Shown piece after piece: positions 45,005 to 54,418 of a stretch of 64,000 nucleotides of DNA (positions within the stretch are counted from its first letter, which is position 1; each line of letters begins with the position of its first letter). The notes below the pieces were generated by a model. It was not told the origin of the DNA. It saw nothing but the letters and a program-made list of their open reading frames with translations, and did no database searches. Source of the DNA: Bacteroidaceae bacterium (GTDB taxonomy: Bacteria; Bacteroidota; Bacteroidia; Bacteroidales; Bacteroidaceae); the NCBI GenBank assembly GCA_024398635.1, contig JAKSIV010000008.1, forward strand, positions 28,603-92,602. Direction: 5' to 3'. A program made the translations under genes and the position numbers.

Positions 45005-45541
45005 TCAATCTTTCTTTATACCCAATAGTTTCTTTATGTAATCAACCGTCTCGGATATCTGGTCACGTGACTCCAGACGGTCTCCCGGACAGATAAACTC
45101 CGCTTTCAGATATCCCGGCTCACGGCGGCGGGTCTCACTTTCTATGAACTCGGCCAACTCCTGATCACTCTTGGATGCTATGAGCGGACGTTGTGAGCGG
45201 GCCACTTTCAAACGGTTAAGCAGGGTATCGTTGTTGCATTTGAGATAGACGGTCTGTCCATGCTGCAGCATATATTCCATATTATCGCCTATCAGGGGTG
45301 TGGAGCCGCCGCAGGAGACTATCACGTCATCAAAATCGCCCACCTCGCGCAGCATGCGGCTCTCGATCTCGCGAAAACCCTGCTCGCCTTTTGTGGCGAA
45401 TATCTGACTTACGCTCTTCATATACCTGCTCTCGATATACTGGTCCAGGTCTATGAAAGAGATACCCAGGTCCTTAGCCAAAGCCTTTCCGAGGGTGGTC
45501 TTGCCAGCCCCCATAAAGCCCATAAGGAAAACCCTTATCAT
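45005..45541 (-). CDS. aroK: Shikimate kinase
   Basis: 178 aa. P-loop GFMGAGKTTLGKALAKDLG, substrate-binding DLDQYIESR, SCGGSTPLIG, and LID region RSQRPLI. Fifth step of chorismate synthesis. The ATG overlaps the topA stop (45538-45541). Confidence 0.95.
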   Translation of the reverse strand: MIRVFLMGFMGAGKTTLGKALAKDLGISFIDLDQYIESRYMKSVSQIFATKGEQGFREIESRMLREVGDFDDVIVSCGGSTPLIGDNMEYMLQHGQTVYLKCNNDTLLNRLKVARSQRPLIASKSDQELAEFIESETRRREPGYLKAEFICPGDRLESRDQISETVDYIKKLLGIKKD

Positions 45542-47877
45542 TTCTTTGTCTTGAATATCCGGCGCTTGGGAGCCGATCCGGTCTTTTCAATCTGGCGCTT
45601 GATTATATCCTGGCACTCCTCCTCTGTCAGAGTAGTGGGATCCATGTTTCTGGGAATCTTGTAGTTGCTTCCCTGATATGCTATATAAGCACCGTAACGG
45701 CCGTTCATAACCTCCAGTTCAGGATTGCCGGGGAATGTCTTGAGCACCTTCTTTGACTCAGACTCACGCTTGTTCTGGATAAGACGCACAGCCTCGTCAA
45801 GGGTGATGGTAAGAGGATCGGCCACACCTGTCAGTGACACATAGAACTTATCATGACGGATGTAAGGACCGAATCGGCCTGTACCTACGCTAACCTCGGC
45901 ACCTTCAAACTCACCGAGTGTGCGCGGCAGGCGGAAAAGTTCAAGAGCTTCATCCAGTGTGATGGTCTCTATGGTCTGTCCCTTCTTCATCTGGGCAAAA
46001 CGGGGTTTGTCATCATCCTCGGCGCTACCTATTTGTACGATAGGACCGTAACGGCCTATCTTGACCGATACAGGCTTGCCGGTAATAGGATCGGTACCCA
46101 GTATGCGCTCGCCTACCTTATGCTCGTTCTTGAGCGTCATGGCGCTGTTTACGGCAGGACTGAATTTGTCGTAGAAGTCACTTATTACGCTCTTCCACTG
46201 CTTGTCACCGTCAGCTATATCATCGAACTCCTTCTCTACCTGAGCGGTAAAGTTGTAGTTCATTATGTCGGGGAAATACTCAATCAGGAAATCGTTGACC
46301 ACCATACCTATATCGGTAGGAACAAGCTTTGACTTCTCTGTTCCGCAAACCTCGGTAATGGTCTGCTCCTTGATGCTGCCGTTCTCCAGACGCAACATAT
46401 CGCACTCGCGCTTTGTACCCTCTATATCCTCACGCAGTACATACTCACGCTGTTGGATTGTACCGATGGTAGGAGCATATGTCGAAGGGCGTCCTATACC
46501 GAGCTCCTCCATCTTGTGAACCAAAGCGGCTTCGTTGAAACGCTGAGGATGCTGGGTGAAACGCTCGTATGCCGAAATCTGGCTGAACTCCAGTGCCTGG
46601 CCCTTCTTGAATTCCGGCAGGCCCTGAGCCTCCTGAGTCTCGGCAGAATCATCATCACGACTCTCGCGGTATACGCGCAGGAAACCGTCAAACTTAACGG
46701 TCTCGCCCGAAACGGTAAACTCACCGTCAAGCTTGGGAGATGTTATTGATACCGTGGTCTTCTCTATCTCGGCATCGGCCATCTGGGATGCGATGGTACG
46801 TTTCCAGATAAGCTCGTAGAGACGCTTCTCGGGAGCGGTACCGTCAATTGACTGATTGTCCATATAAGTAGGACGTATAGCCTCATGAGCCTCCTGAGCA
46901 CCTTTTGCCTTCTGTGTATACTGACGGCTCTTAACGTACTCGTCACCCATTGACTCGCTTATAACCTTACGGCAGGAATCTATGCAGAGGGTTGACAGGT
47001 TCACAGAGTCGGTACGCATATAGGTAATCTTACCGGACTCGTAAAGACGCTGCGCCAGCATCATGGTCTGCATTACGGTAAATCCGAACTTACGGGTTGC
47101 CTCCTGCTGCATGGTTGACGTGGTGAAAGGAGGTGAAGGCAGCTTCTTGAGCGGCTTTGTCGTGATGGCCTTAACCTTGAACTCGGCGCCTTTGCACTTC
47201 TCAAGGAATGCGTATGCCTCCTCTTTTGTCTTGAAACGCTCGCTGTAGTCAGCACGGACATCCTGTGTCTGACCGTCACTCTCAAGACGGAATATAGCCA
47301 CCACCCTGTATGATGCCTCGGGTACAAAATCCTTGATCTCACGCTCGCGCTCCACAATCAGACGTACTGCGACTGACTGTACGCGACCGGCCGAGAGAGC
47401 CGGCTTGACCTTACGCCACAGAATGGGTGAAAGCTTGAAACCTACTATGCGGTCCAGCACGCGACGGGCCTGCTGTGCATATACCAGATTGGTGTCTATG
47501 TCACGCGGCGTCTCAATGGCGTGAAGTATTGCGTTCTTTGTTATCTCGTGGAAAACGATACGTTTGGTATTCTCGGGTTTGAGTCCCAGAGTCTCAAACA
47601 GATGCCAGCTGATGGCCTCTCCCTCACGGTCCTCATCGGATGCCAGCCAAACCATTTCGGCCTTATGGGCTGCCTCTTTGAGTTCAGTTACCACCTTCTT
47701 TTTATCTGAAGGTATCTCATATATGGGTTCGAACGTGTCGATATTGATGCTCAGGTCTTTCTTCTTGAGATCGCAGATGTGTCCGTAACTTGACATCACC
47801 TTGTAATCCGCTCCCAGATACTTCTCTATTGTCTTGGCCTTAGCCGGAGACTCCACAATTACCAGATTCTTCTGCAT
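45538..47877 (-). CDS. topA: DNA topoisomerase I
   Basis: 779 aa, type IA. TOPRIM domain from the N-terminus (IVESPAKAKTIEKYLG; SDEDREGEAISWHL), active-site Tyr in KITYMRTDSVNLS, and three C-terminal repeat segments (GRYGPIVQIG, GRFGPYIRHDKF, GRYGAYIAYQG). No zinc-finger cysteine clusters at the C-terminus, the Bacteroidetes form. Head of a topA-aroK-argB unit. Confidence 0.96.
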   Translation of the reverse strand: MQKNLVIVESPAKAKTIEKYLGADYKVMSSYGHICDLKKKDLSINIDTFEPIYEIPSDKKKVVTELKEAAHKAEMVWLASDEDREGEAISWHLFETLGLKPENTKRIVFHEITKNAILHAIETPRDIDTNLVYAQQARRVLDRIVGFKLSPILWRKVKPALSAGRVQSVAVRLIVEREREIKDFVPEASYRVVAIFRLESDGQTQDVRADYSERFKTKEEAYAFLEKCKGAEFKVKAITTKPLKKLPSPPFTTSTMQQEATRKFGFTVMQTMMLAQRLYESGKITYMRTDSVNLSTLCIDSCRKVISESMGDEYVKSRQYTQKAKGAQEAHEAIRPTYMDNQSIDGTAPEKRLYELIWKRTIASQMADAEIEKTTVSITSPKLDGEFTVSGETVKFDGFLRVYRESRDDDSAETQEAQGLPEFKKGQALEFSQISAYERFTQHPQRFNEAALVHKMEELGIGRPSTYAPTIGTIQQREYVLREDIEGTKRECDMLRLENGSIKEQTITEVCGTEKSKLVPTDIGMVVNDFLIEYFPDIMNYNFTAQVEKEFDDIADGDKQWKSVISDFYDKFSPAVNSAMTLKNEHKVGERILGTDPITGKPVSVKIGRYGPIVQIGSAEDDDKPRFAQMKKGQTIETITLDEALELFRLPRTLGEFEGAEVSVGTGRFGPYIRHDKFYVSLTGVADPLTITLDEAVRLIQNKRESESKKVLKTFPGNPELEVMNGRYGAYIAYQGSNYKIPRNMDPTTLTEEECQDIIKRQIEKTGSAPKRRIFKTKK

Positions 47878-47911
47878 GTTATTCTTATTTGGTTATGCCC
47901 TAAGGGCGCGG

Positions 47912-47941
47912 CAAAAGTAGAATAAAAAACAGACATACAAA
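47912..47941 (-). promoter_or_regulatory. Promoter of topA-aroK-argB
   Basis: Minus strand TTTG (47938-47941), 18 bases, TACTTTTG (47912-47919), 34 bases before the topA ATG. Confidence 0.6.
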
Positions 47942-47978
47942 AGGTGGAAAGAGTGATTTTTTTATCTCTTTCCACCTT
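47941..47978 (-). terminator. Terminator of the spmAB-ybeY-TPR-OMP unit
   Basis: Perfect 13-base arms AAGGTGGAAAGAG / CTCTTTCCACCTT, 12-base A/T loop, then TTTGTATG (minus strand). 24 bases past the OMP stop. Confidence 0.8.
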
Positions 47979-48002
47979 ATTAATATTTATATTAATAAAA
48001 AG

Positions 48003-49652
48003 CTAGAAGCGGTAGGTTGCACCAACCATTACCGAAGGCTTGATGGCCCGGTAACCGGCGTAATAGTAGTAATTGCCGCCTGCCAGACGGTTGCCGGTGA
48101 TGTAGAATGACAGGTTCTTGCGGAAGTCATAATCCAGGGTCAGAGCCACGTCATTCACCATAGGCATACGCTTGCCGTCAATCTTGCCGAAAACCATAGC
48201 ACGATATGTGAGCATGGCGTCCAGACCCGGCATGATATTCACCTTTCCAAACAGTGAGCCGTCCAATACCGGTTTCAATGTCAGGAGTCCATCGGAGTAT
48301 TTTCCGGTGTAGTAATTATATGTCAGGTCCATCTTTACCTGTGCCCTGTCGGTAAACAGAAGATCGGCATCCAAGCGTGCGTATATCACATCCGATGCCT
48401 CCTGTTTCAAGAGCGATGTCACTATCAAGCTGTCATGGACCACCTGGAACAAGTCATCAACGGTATGACGGTAACCGCCGCGAAGGGTGGCTGTCAACCA
48501 TGTGCCTTGCGAGTAGGTGGCGCCTATTGATGCGTTGACAACTTCATAACCGTCTCTGATCTGCTCAGTCTCTGACCAATACGGAGAGATAGCTGCCAAT
48601 GTACGCATGCTGTTATCCTTCAAACCGCCAGTCAGGCCGGCCAGAAGGCTGATACGCTCTCCTGCATTATATGTAGCGGTGAGCATGGGTGACATCAGGA
48701 ACTTGTTTCCGGCTTTTGTACGAATATCCAGATTCAATCCCAAACGGGTGTCCAGATTTCCCCATGTCTGTTTCCAATAGGGAGACAGGGTGAGTGTGGT
48801 GAATCCGCTGTAATCACATCCGTAAATTCCCTGCCATTTGTATGAGGCAGACTTCTGTATGTAATCCAAGCCGCCTGTTCCACCCAGCAGAGGGAGTTCC
48901 AAACCTGCATCTATACGCAGCAGACGCTCGCTGTTGTCACGTTTTGTCCCGTTCAGGTCAAGCCCGTCACGGTTGAACCACTGCATGCCGGCATCCAGAT
49001 GCCAGACTACACGATTGAAACCGCCGTTAAACCTCAAGCCAACCCCTGCACGATTGGTTTTCTGCATAAAATCACTTGCAGCAAGTATTGCAGCCGTGGT
49101 ATCCTTACCTTCACGATAGTTGAAACGGGAGAGCCCGTACCCGCCGTACAAAGCCACCGTCATACTGTCAAAACGGTGTGAATATTCAGTCTTGAGGTCA
49201 CCGTTGAACATCTTTGACTTCCAGTCACCATCCGGTTTGGTGGACCATCCGTCCATAATGCCGGATATAGTGAGCAGGTCTCTGTCTGATATCCTCCATC
49301 CTGCATCCAGCAAGCCATCGGTTACATTCCTCAATCCGTATCCCAAGCGCAGCAGACCGTAATAGCTGCTTTGCTCAACGTCATCGGACTGTTCACCGAA
49401 CACGCCCATAGGATTACGTCCGTAACCCTGATGAGGATTGGCTTCGGTACGGTAGCTCACAACGGCAGCCTGCCTTTCCGTCTGAGGACGCTGGGGCACC
49501 GGCATTATCTTGCTCTGCTCCGACATCTCAGGGTTATAAGCACCTTCTATGGTAAGCGACCTGGAGGGTAGCACATCATTCTGTGCCCTGACTCCGCTCC
49601 AGCATATTACGGCCACAAGGGCCGGCAGTATATATCTTTTCATAACAGTCAT
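48003..49652 (-). CDS. Outer membrane beta-barrel protein without a plug domain
   Basis: 549 aa. Its ATG overlaps the TPR gene stop (ATGA); an alternative start is 49643. Signal peptide to RAQ (about residue 24), then alternating amphipathic strands throughout and a terminal aromatic residue (GATYRF), as for outer membrane barrels. No TonB box or plug domain is apparent, so it is not a full TonB-dependent receptor. The tight coupling to a 1001-aa TPR protein and ybeY suggests a conserved envelope function, unknown. Confidence 0.75.
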   Translation of the reverse strand: MTVMKRYILPALVAVICWSGVRAQNDVLPSRSLTIEGAYNPEMSEQSKIMPVPQRPQTERQAAVVSYRTEANPHQGYGRNPMGVFGEQSDDVEQSSYYGLLRLGYGLRNVTDGLLDAGWRISDRDLLTISGIMDGWSTKPDGDWKSKMFNGDLKTEYSHRFDSMTVALYGGYGLSRFNYREGKDTTAAILAASDFMQKTNRAGVGLRFNGGFNRVVWHLDAGMQWFNRDGLDLNGTKRDNSERLLRIDAGLELPLLGGTGGLDYIQKSASYKWQGIYGCDYSGFTTLTLSPYWKQTWGNLDTRLGLNLDIRTKAGNKFLMSPMLTATYNAGERISLLAGLTGGLKDNSMRTLAAISPYWSETEQIRDGYEVVNASIGATYSQGTWLTATLRGGYRHTVDDLFQVVHDSLIVTSLLKQEASDVIYARLDADLLFTDRAQVKMDLTYNYYTGKYSDGLLTLKPVLDGSLFGKVNIMPGLDAMLTYRAMVFGKIDGKRMPMVNDVALTLDYDFRKNLSFYITGNRLAGGNYYYYAGYRAIKPSVMVGATYRF

Positions 49653-52600
49653 TCTTCAAGTCGTTTGGCAATCATATCAGCTATATCATCATCCTCGGTA
49701 TAATTGGATTTGAGGGAGAGCAGATACTGACGCGCCTCCACATCCTTACCCTGTGACTTATAAATGTCACTGAGCAGTATGAAGCTGCGTGCCAGCCAAT
49801 ACATATGGGGTGTACCCTCCTGTATAAAGTTCATAATCACCTTCTCGGCACCTTCTGCATCACCGCTGTCAAACAGCAGCTGGCTGAGCAGATAGTCTGA
49901 CTCTGCCCCGTAACGGGAACGGGTATCCTTGGAGAGCTCCTCAAACAGAGGACGTGCTTCGGCACGTTTTCCGTCGGACAGTAAAGCCTGAGCCTTCCAG
50001 TATGTAATCTCTGTCTTCTGTTCAGCAGAGAGCTGTGTCTGCAACGTCTTGTCGGCATACATCAAGACCGCGTCATTCTCATTGATCTGACCGGCGCTGC
50101 TCACAATACGGAACAGGCTGGTACGCTGACGCTCGGCATTGGCAGTCTTGTCATAAAGACGGATGTAACTGTCCATCGACGTCTCCCAGTCTCCCACTGA
50201 CCACGCCATAGCTGCAGCATGATCCAAAGCACTCTCGCAGAACCTGCTGCTCTCATATGCGGCGCAGTGCATATAGCTCTCGTATGCATTCTCATAGTCA
50301 TTCTCCTCCTCAAGCAGAAGTCCCTGATAGTACCATGCATTGGCAGCGAACGCACCATTGGGATACTGCTCCAGATACTCCTTGAAACGCACCTTTGCTT
50401 CGGCTTTCTGCCCACGGCCGAAAAGGCCTTCGGCTGCCGTGTAGGTAAGCGAGTCACGCTCACTCACGGCAATGGGAGTCGCCCCCTGAACAGTCTCGAC
50501 ATATGCGAGATAAGAGTTTATATCACCCTTTTCAACGTATATTGACTTGAGGTCCACAAGTGCTGTACGAGCCTCGTCGCTACCCGGATAACGGGCTATC
50601 ACATCCTTATAAGCCGCGATGGCCTGGTCATATTTATCGGTCTGATAATAGATAAGCGCTGTCTCGGCGGCGGCCTTACGCGCCAGGTCAGTATTGGGAT
50701 AATCTGATATGATCCTGCTGAATACAGCTACAGCCTGCTCCGGCTTGTCGGTCTGCTGGTAGGCACGTCCCTCTTCATACAGAGCCGATGCCACGTACGG
50801 TGATTGCGGATAGTTGACTGTAAGCTTGTCCAGATCCTGTATCTTCTGCTGGTAGTTCCGTTGCAAACCGTTCACCAACGCAGTCTGGTACAGGGCATAA
50901 TCACCTATGGCAGGTACAAGGTTGATTGCCGTACCGTAATACTCCTTTGCCTTGTCATACTGGCGGCCGTAGAACATGCAGTCACCCGCACGCAAGGCAG
51001 CATCGGCCACAATCTCATTTCCGAGACCGGTCTGCCTTGCTGTCTCTATTACAGTCCTGAACGAACGGCCGCTCTTGTTATAGTCACTGCGGTTATAGCA
51101 GATGTAACCCAGTCCGTAGTTGGCAAGGCCGCTGTTTTGTGTCATGCCGCTACCGGTCAATGCCAGATAACGGCTGTAATCAGCCTCGGCACGGTCAATA
51201 TGTCCCATGCGGTAGTAACACTCACCGCGCCAGAAGAGAGCCTCATTTGCAGTCTTGCGGTCATAACGCTCCAGCGCAACCACATCGCTCAGCAAAGACG
51301 GAACCTTGTCATAATTACCCGATGCCATATCATCCATAGCCTTCTTGTAGAGAAGCTGCATCTTGGCGGCCAGTATGGATGCGCCCGGATTCTGTATCTT
51401 GGCTATCGATGCCAAAGCCGCATCATAGCTGGGAGTATTCATATAGACATCTACAAGATAACTGCTCACCTTGTCAGCATATGCAGATTTAGGATACTCG
51501 TTGAGGAAACGCTCCATTGAAGTCACCGACTCGGCAAACGGCGAGTAAGATGTCTCATGGATAACCATAGCATAATTGTAAAGAGCCTGCTCTCTCACAT
51601 CGGGTTTGCCCGGAATGTTCGATGCATGCTCAAATGCCAGACGGGCACTGTTCTTGTCGCCCTTCTTGAGCTGAGCCAGACCAATGTGGAGCAAGGCGTT
51701 CTGAGTCACGGCATCCTCTTCAGTAATAACCTGGGTGAGATGCTCTATGGCACCGTCCATATTACCGGTCTGGAACTCGGACATACCCAACAGATAGGTA
51801 TCATGACGGATATCCTGGCTCTGACCTGTAGCCAGATAGCTTGTCAGCAAATCCACTGCCTTGGCATACTCACCTTTCTTGTACCAGTACTCTCCCAGTA
51901 TTCGCTCGGCCTCAGCCTCGATATACGGGTCATCGGTAGTAGCCACCAGGTTATTGGCGGTCTCGTACGCCTGAGTCATGTCGCCTTTCCCATTCAAAGC
52001 CATCTCTGCCAGATAGAGTCGGGCCTCATCATGACGGGATTCCAACGAGTTCTCAAAACCGGTTTTGGCCTGATCGGTCTTATCGTTCACGTAATCGTAA
52101 TAAGCGCGATAGAATATGATATCCTCATCCTCATCGGGCTCATCGACCAGACGTTCCAGTATGGTAAGCTGCAGGTAACCCTCCTGTGCGCGTCCGCACC
52201 TGAAGAGTGCTATCGCATTGTGACGCACCATCCGCCTGCAGTCATTCTCATCAAGCAGCAACGGGTCACACTCATCAAAGCACTCTATGGCATCCTGATA
52301 CTCACGCTGTACAAAATGTGATGAGCCCATCAGGGCAAGCATACGGTTGTTGTACATGGAGTTGGGGTACTTGGACATGAAAATCTGAATGGCCGGCATC
52401 GCTGTCTGGAGGTCACGCTCGGCGGCAATCACCACCTGCATGTATTCAATCTCCTCGGTCAGCGCCTGCCTACGGTCCTTAGTCACCTTAATCCAATCAT
52501 CAAGCAATGAGCCGGCAGCGCCGTAATCACCCTGGGTGAAAACCGTACGACATTCATCCAGCAGACGGGTATCGGCATCCGTCAGACGACTCTGTGCCGA

Positions 52601-52654
52601 TAATCCTGCAACCCCTGCCAGCAAAAGCGTTACAGACAATAGTATCTTTCTCAT
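49649..52654 (-). CDS. Exported tetratricopeptide repeat protein
   Basis: 1001 aa. Signal peptide (MRKILLSVTLLLAGVAGLSAQ), then roughly twenty to twenty-five TPR-type helical repeats along the entire chain (for example YYKMG-like ALFWRGECYYRMGHIDRAEA, AVAVFSRIISDYPNTDLARKA, AIAAYKDVIARYPGSDEAR). The last repeats resemble the YbgF/CpoB-type pattern. A periplasmic scaffold, probably partner of the barrel protein that overlaps its stop. Confidence 0.85.
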   Translation of the reverse strand: MRKILLSVTLLLAGVAGLSAQSRLTDADTRLLDECRTVFTQGDYGAAGSLLDDWIKVTKDRRQALTEEIEYMQVVIAAERDLQTAMPAIQIFMSKYPNSMYNNRMLALMGSSHFVQREYQDAIECFDECDPLLLDENDCRRMVRHNAIALFRCGRAQEGYLQLTILERLVDEPDEDEDIIFYRAYYDYVNDKTDQAKTGFENSLESRHDEARLYLAEMALNGKGDMTQAYETANNLVATTDDPYIEAEAERILGEYWYKKGEYAKAVDLLTSYLATGQSQDIRHDTYLLGMSEFQTGNMDGAIEHLTQVITEEDAVTQNALLHIGLAQLKKGDKNSARLAFEHASNIPGKPDVREQALYNYAMVIHETSYSPFAESVTSMERFLNEYPKSAYADKVSSYLVDVYMNTPSYDAALASIAKIQNPGASILAAKMQLLYKKAMDDMASGNYDKVPSLLSDVVALERYDRKTANEALFWRGECYYRMGHIDRAEADYSRYLALTGSGMTQNSGLANYGLGYICYNRSDYNKSGRSFRTVIETARQTGLGNEIVADAALRAGDCMFYGRQYDKAKEYYGTAINLVPAIGDYALYQTALVNGLQRNYQQKIQDLDKLTVNYPQSPYVASALYEEGRAYQQTDKPEQAVAVFSRIISDYPNTDLARKAAAETALIYYQTDKYDQAIAAYKDVIARYPGSDEARTALVDLKSIYVEKGDINSYLAYVETVQGATPIAVSERDSLTYTAAEGLFGRGQKAEAKVRFKEYLEQYPNGAFAANAWYYQGLLLEEENDYENAYESYMHCAAYESSRFCESALDHAAAMAWSVGDWETSMDSYIRLYDKTANAERQRTSLFRIVSSAGQINENDAVLMYADKTLQTQLSAEQKTEITYWKAQALLSDGKRAEARPLFEELSKDTRSRYGAESDYLLSQLLFDSGDAEGAEKVIMNFIQEGTPHMYWLARSFILLSDIYKSQGKDVEARQYLLSLKSNYTEDDDIADMIAKRLEE

Positions 52655-52658
52655 CTGG

Positions 52659-53087
52659 TCAGAATTGTTTCTTGTACCACATATCCAGGGCCTTCTCTTC
52701 GGCGGCTTCCATGACGGCCCGCTCGCCCGGCCCTTTGTCGTTGATGCCGCACAAATGCAGCACCCCGTGAATTATCACTCTCATCATCTCTTTGTCATAA
52801 GACGTATGAAACTTGAAACTGTTAGTCTCAACCGTCTCCAAACTGATGAACATATCGCCGCTTACCAACCCCGGCTCACTGTAATCAAACGTGATTATAT
52901 CCGTATAATAGTCGTGTCCCAGAAATTCCTTGTTAACCTCCAGGATACGGTCATCATTACAGAAAATGTAGTTCAGATTGCCCACTTTGCGGCCGTCATA
53001 TGTAGCTGCGACCGCAGTGATCCATGCTCTCACCGCCTTTCGGTCCAGACGGGGCATCTTTATGTTCTCAGTCAGAAATGATATCAT
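52659..53087 (-). CDS. ybeY: Endoribonuclease YbeY
   Basis: 142 aa from ATG 53087 (MISFLTENIK); a start at 53105 overlaps spmAB. Family segments: NLNYIFCNDDRILEVNKEFL, DIITFDYS and the zinc-binding HGVLHLCGINDKGPGE, in which the third His of the usual HGxLHLxGYDH is replaced, as in other Bacteroidetes. Role in rRNA maturation and quality control. Four bases before the TPR gene. Confidence 0.92.
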   Translation of the reverse strand: MISFLTENIKMPRLDRKAVRAWITAVAATYDGRKVGNLNYIFCNDDRILEVNKEFLGHDYYTDIITFDYSEPGLVSGDMFISLETVETNSFKFHTSYDKEMMRVIIHGVLHLCGINDKGPGERAVMEAAEEKALDMWYKKQF

Positions 53088-53097
53088 CGTTTTAAGT

Positions 53098-54324
53098 TTA
53101 TGCAAAGAAAAGATATGCCAGGAATATAGCGGCCAGTATGCCGGCCAGATCGGCCAACAGTCCGCAGCCTACGGCATGACGGGTGTTCTTGATGTTCACA
53201 CTGCCAAAGTATACCGCCAGTATGTAGAATGTTGTATCGGTAGAACCCTGGAACAGGCAGGCCAGACGACCGGTAAACGAATCGGCTCCGTAAGTGGTCA
53301 TGGCATCAATCATTAGACCGCGTGCGCCACCGCCGGAAAGCGGTTTCATCAGAGCTGTTGGCAGAGCTCCCACGAACTGGCTGTCCAAACCGCATTTCTC
53401 AACACACCAGCCTATGCCGTTAACCACAGCATCCATCGCTCCCGATGCACGGAACACGCCAATGCCCACCAGTATTGCAATCAGGTACGGGATTATCTTG
53501 ACCGCAGTAGTGAAACCGTCCTTGGCTCCCTCTACGAATGCCTCATAGACATTGATCTTGGCCTTGATTCCCGATACTATAAACCCTATTATCACCACAA
53601 ACAGGATGATGTTGGCAATTGATGTGGACACCGGGCCTATCTTTACTGCCGGGAGTTGTGAGAATCCCCAGATAATCAGGGCAACCAGCAAACTCAGTCC
53701 GCCTACGAAACCTATCAGGACCTTGTCAAAATGAATCTTCTGGATAAAGCAGGTAACCAGCAGGCCCACCAGCGTCGAGAAGAACGTAGCCAGCAATATA
53801 GGGATGAATACATCGGCCGGCTGGGCAGCACCCATCTGGGCGCGGTAAACCAGCACGCTTACCGGAATGATTGTAAGACCTGATGTGTTGAGCACCAGGA
53901 ACATGATCATGGGATTTGATGCCACATCCTTGGTCTTGTTGAGCTCCTGCATGCGCTCCATAGCCTTAAGACCCATTGGAGTTGCGGCATTGTCCAGACC
54001 CAGCATATTGGCAGCAACATTCATGAATATATGTCCGTAAGCAGGGTCGTTCTTGGGCAGGTCTGGGAACAGGCGTGAGAACACCGGACTCAGCCATCGG
54101 GCAAAAGTATTGACCAGACCGCCCTTCTCGCCTATCTTCATTATACCCAGCCAGAGAGACAACACCCCGGTAAGTCCCAATGATATCTCAAAGCCTGTCT
54201 TGGCCGATGAGAACGTGGAGTCCATAATCTCCTGAAACACTCCTGCGTCACCCATGCAGAGCCTTATCACAGCCACTGCAAATGCGATAAGAAAGAACGA
54301 AATCCAGATCCAGTTGAGTACCAT
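53098..54324 (-). CDS. SpmA-SpmB fused nucleoside-recognition membrane protein
   Basis: 408 aa from ATG 54324 (MVLNWIWISFFL); the frame reaching to 54405 is not supported, as it runs through the promoter. Polytopic, two Gate/nucleoside recognition domains: an SpmA-like half with GLDNAATPMGLKAMERMQEL and an SpmB-like half with GGGARGLMIDAMTTYG and QGSTDTTFYILAVYFG. In Bacillus the two halves are separate spore maturation proteins; the fused form is common in non-sporing Bacteroidetes, function unknown. First gene of the unit that runs to the barrel protein. Confidence 0.88.
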   Translation of the reverse strand: MVLNWIWISFFLIAFAVAVIRLCMGDAGVFQEIMDSTFSSAKTGFEISLGLTGVLSLWLGIMKIGEKGGLVNTFARWLSPVFSRLFPDLPKNDPAYGHIFMNVAANMLGLDNAATPMGLKAMERMQELNKTKDVASNPMIMFLVLNTSGLTIIPVSVLVYRAQMGAAQPADVFIPILLATFFSTLVGLLVTCFIQKIHFDKVLIGFVGGLSLLVALIIWGFSQLPAVKIGPVSTSIANIILFVVIIGFIVSGIKAKINVYEAFVEGAKDGFTTAVKIIPYLIAILVGIGVFRASGAMDAVVNGIGWCVEKCGLDSQFVGALPTALMKPLSGGGARGLMIDAMTTYGADSFTGRLACLFQGSTDTTFYILAVYFGSVNIKNTRHAVGCGLLADLAGILAAIFLAYLFFA

Positions 54325-54347
54325 ACGCGCCTGTACATTATTATTTG

Positions 54348-54363
54348 CAAAGATACAAAAGTA
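54348..54363 (-). promoter_or_regulatory. Two overlapping -7 boxes before spmAB
   Basis: Minus strand TACTTTTG (54356-54363) followed directly by TATCTTTG (54348-54355), both exact TAnnTTTG. The upstream one lies within an arm of the GGGGTCTGACCCC palindrome. Confidence 0.55.
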
Positions 54364-54399
54364 GTACCATTGGGGTCTGACCCCAATGGTACTACTTTT
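54357..54399. repeat. GGGGTCTGACCCC palindrome, copy 2
   Basis: Perfect 21-base arms (357-377, 379-399) around one T, same core as copy 1 but with extended GTAGTACCA flank. It carries a promoter box in one arm. Confidence 0.85.
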
Positions 54400-54418
54400 C
54401 AACAAACCTATTTATCAA

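Noticed and set aside
50804..52321. Two long plus-strand frames over the TPR gene
   Set aside because: Antisense shadows of a repeat-rich gene; the minus strand has an unbroken TPR protein.
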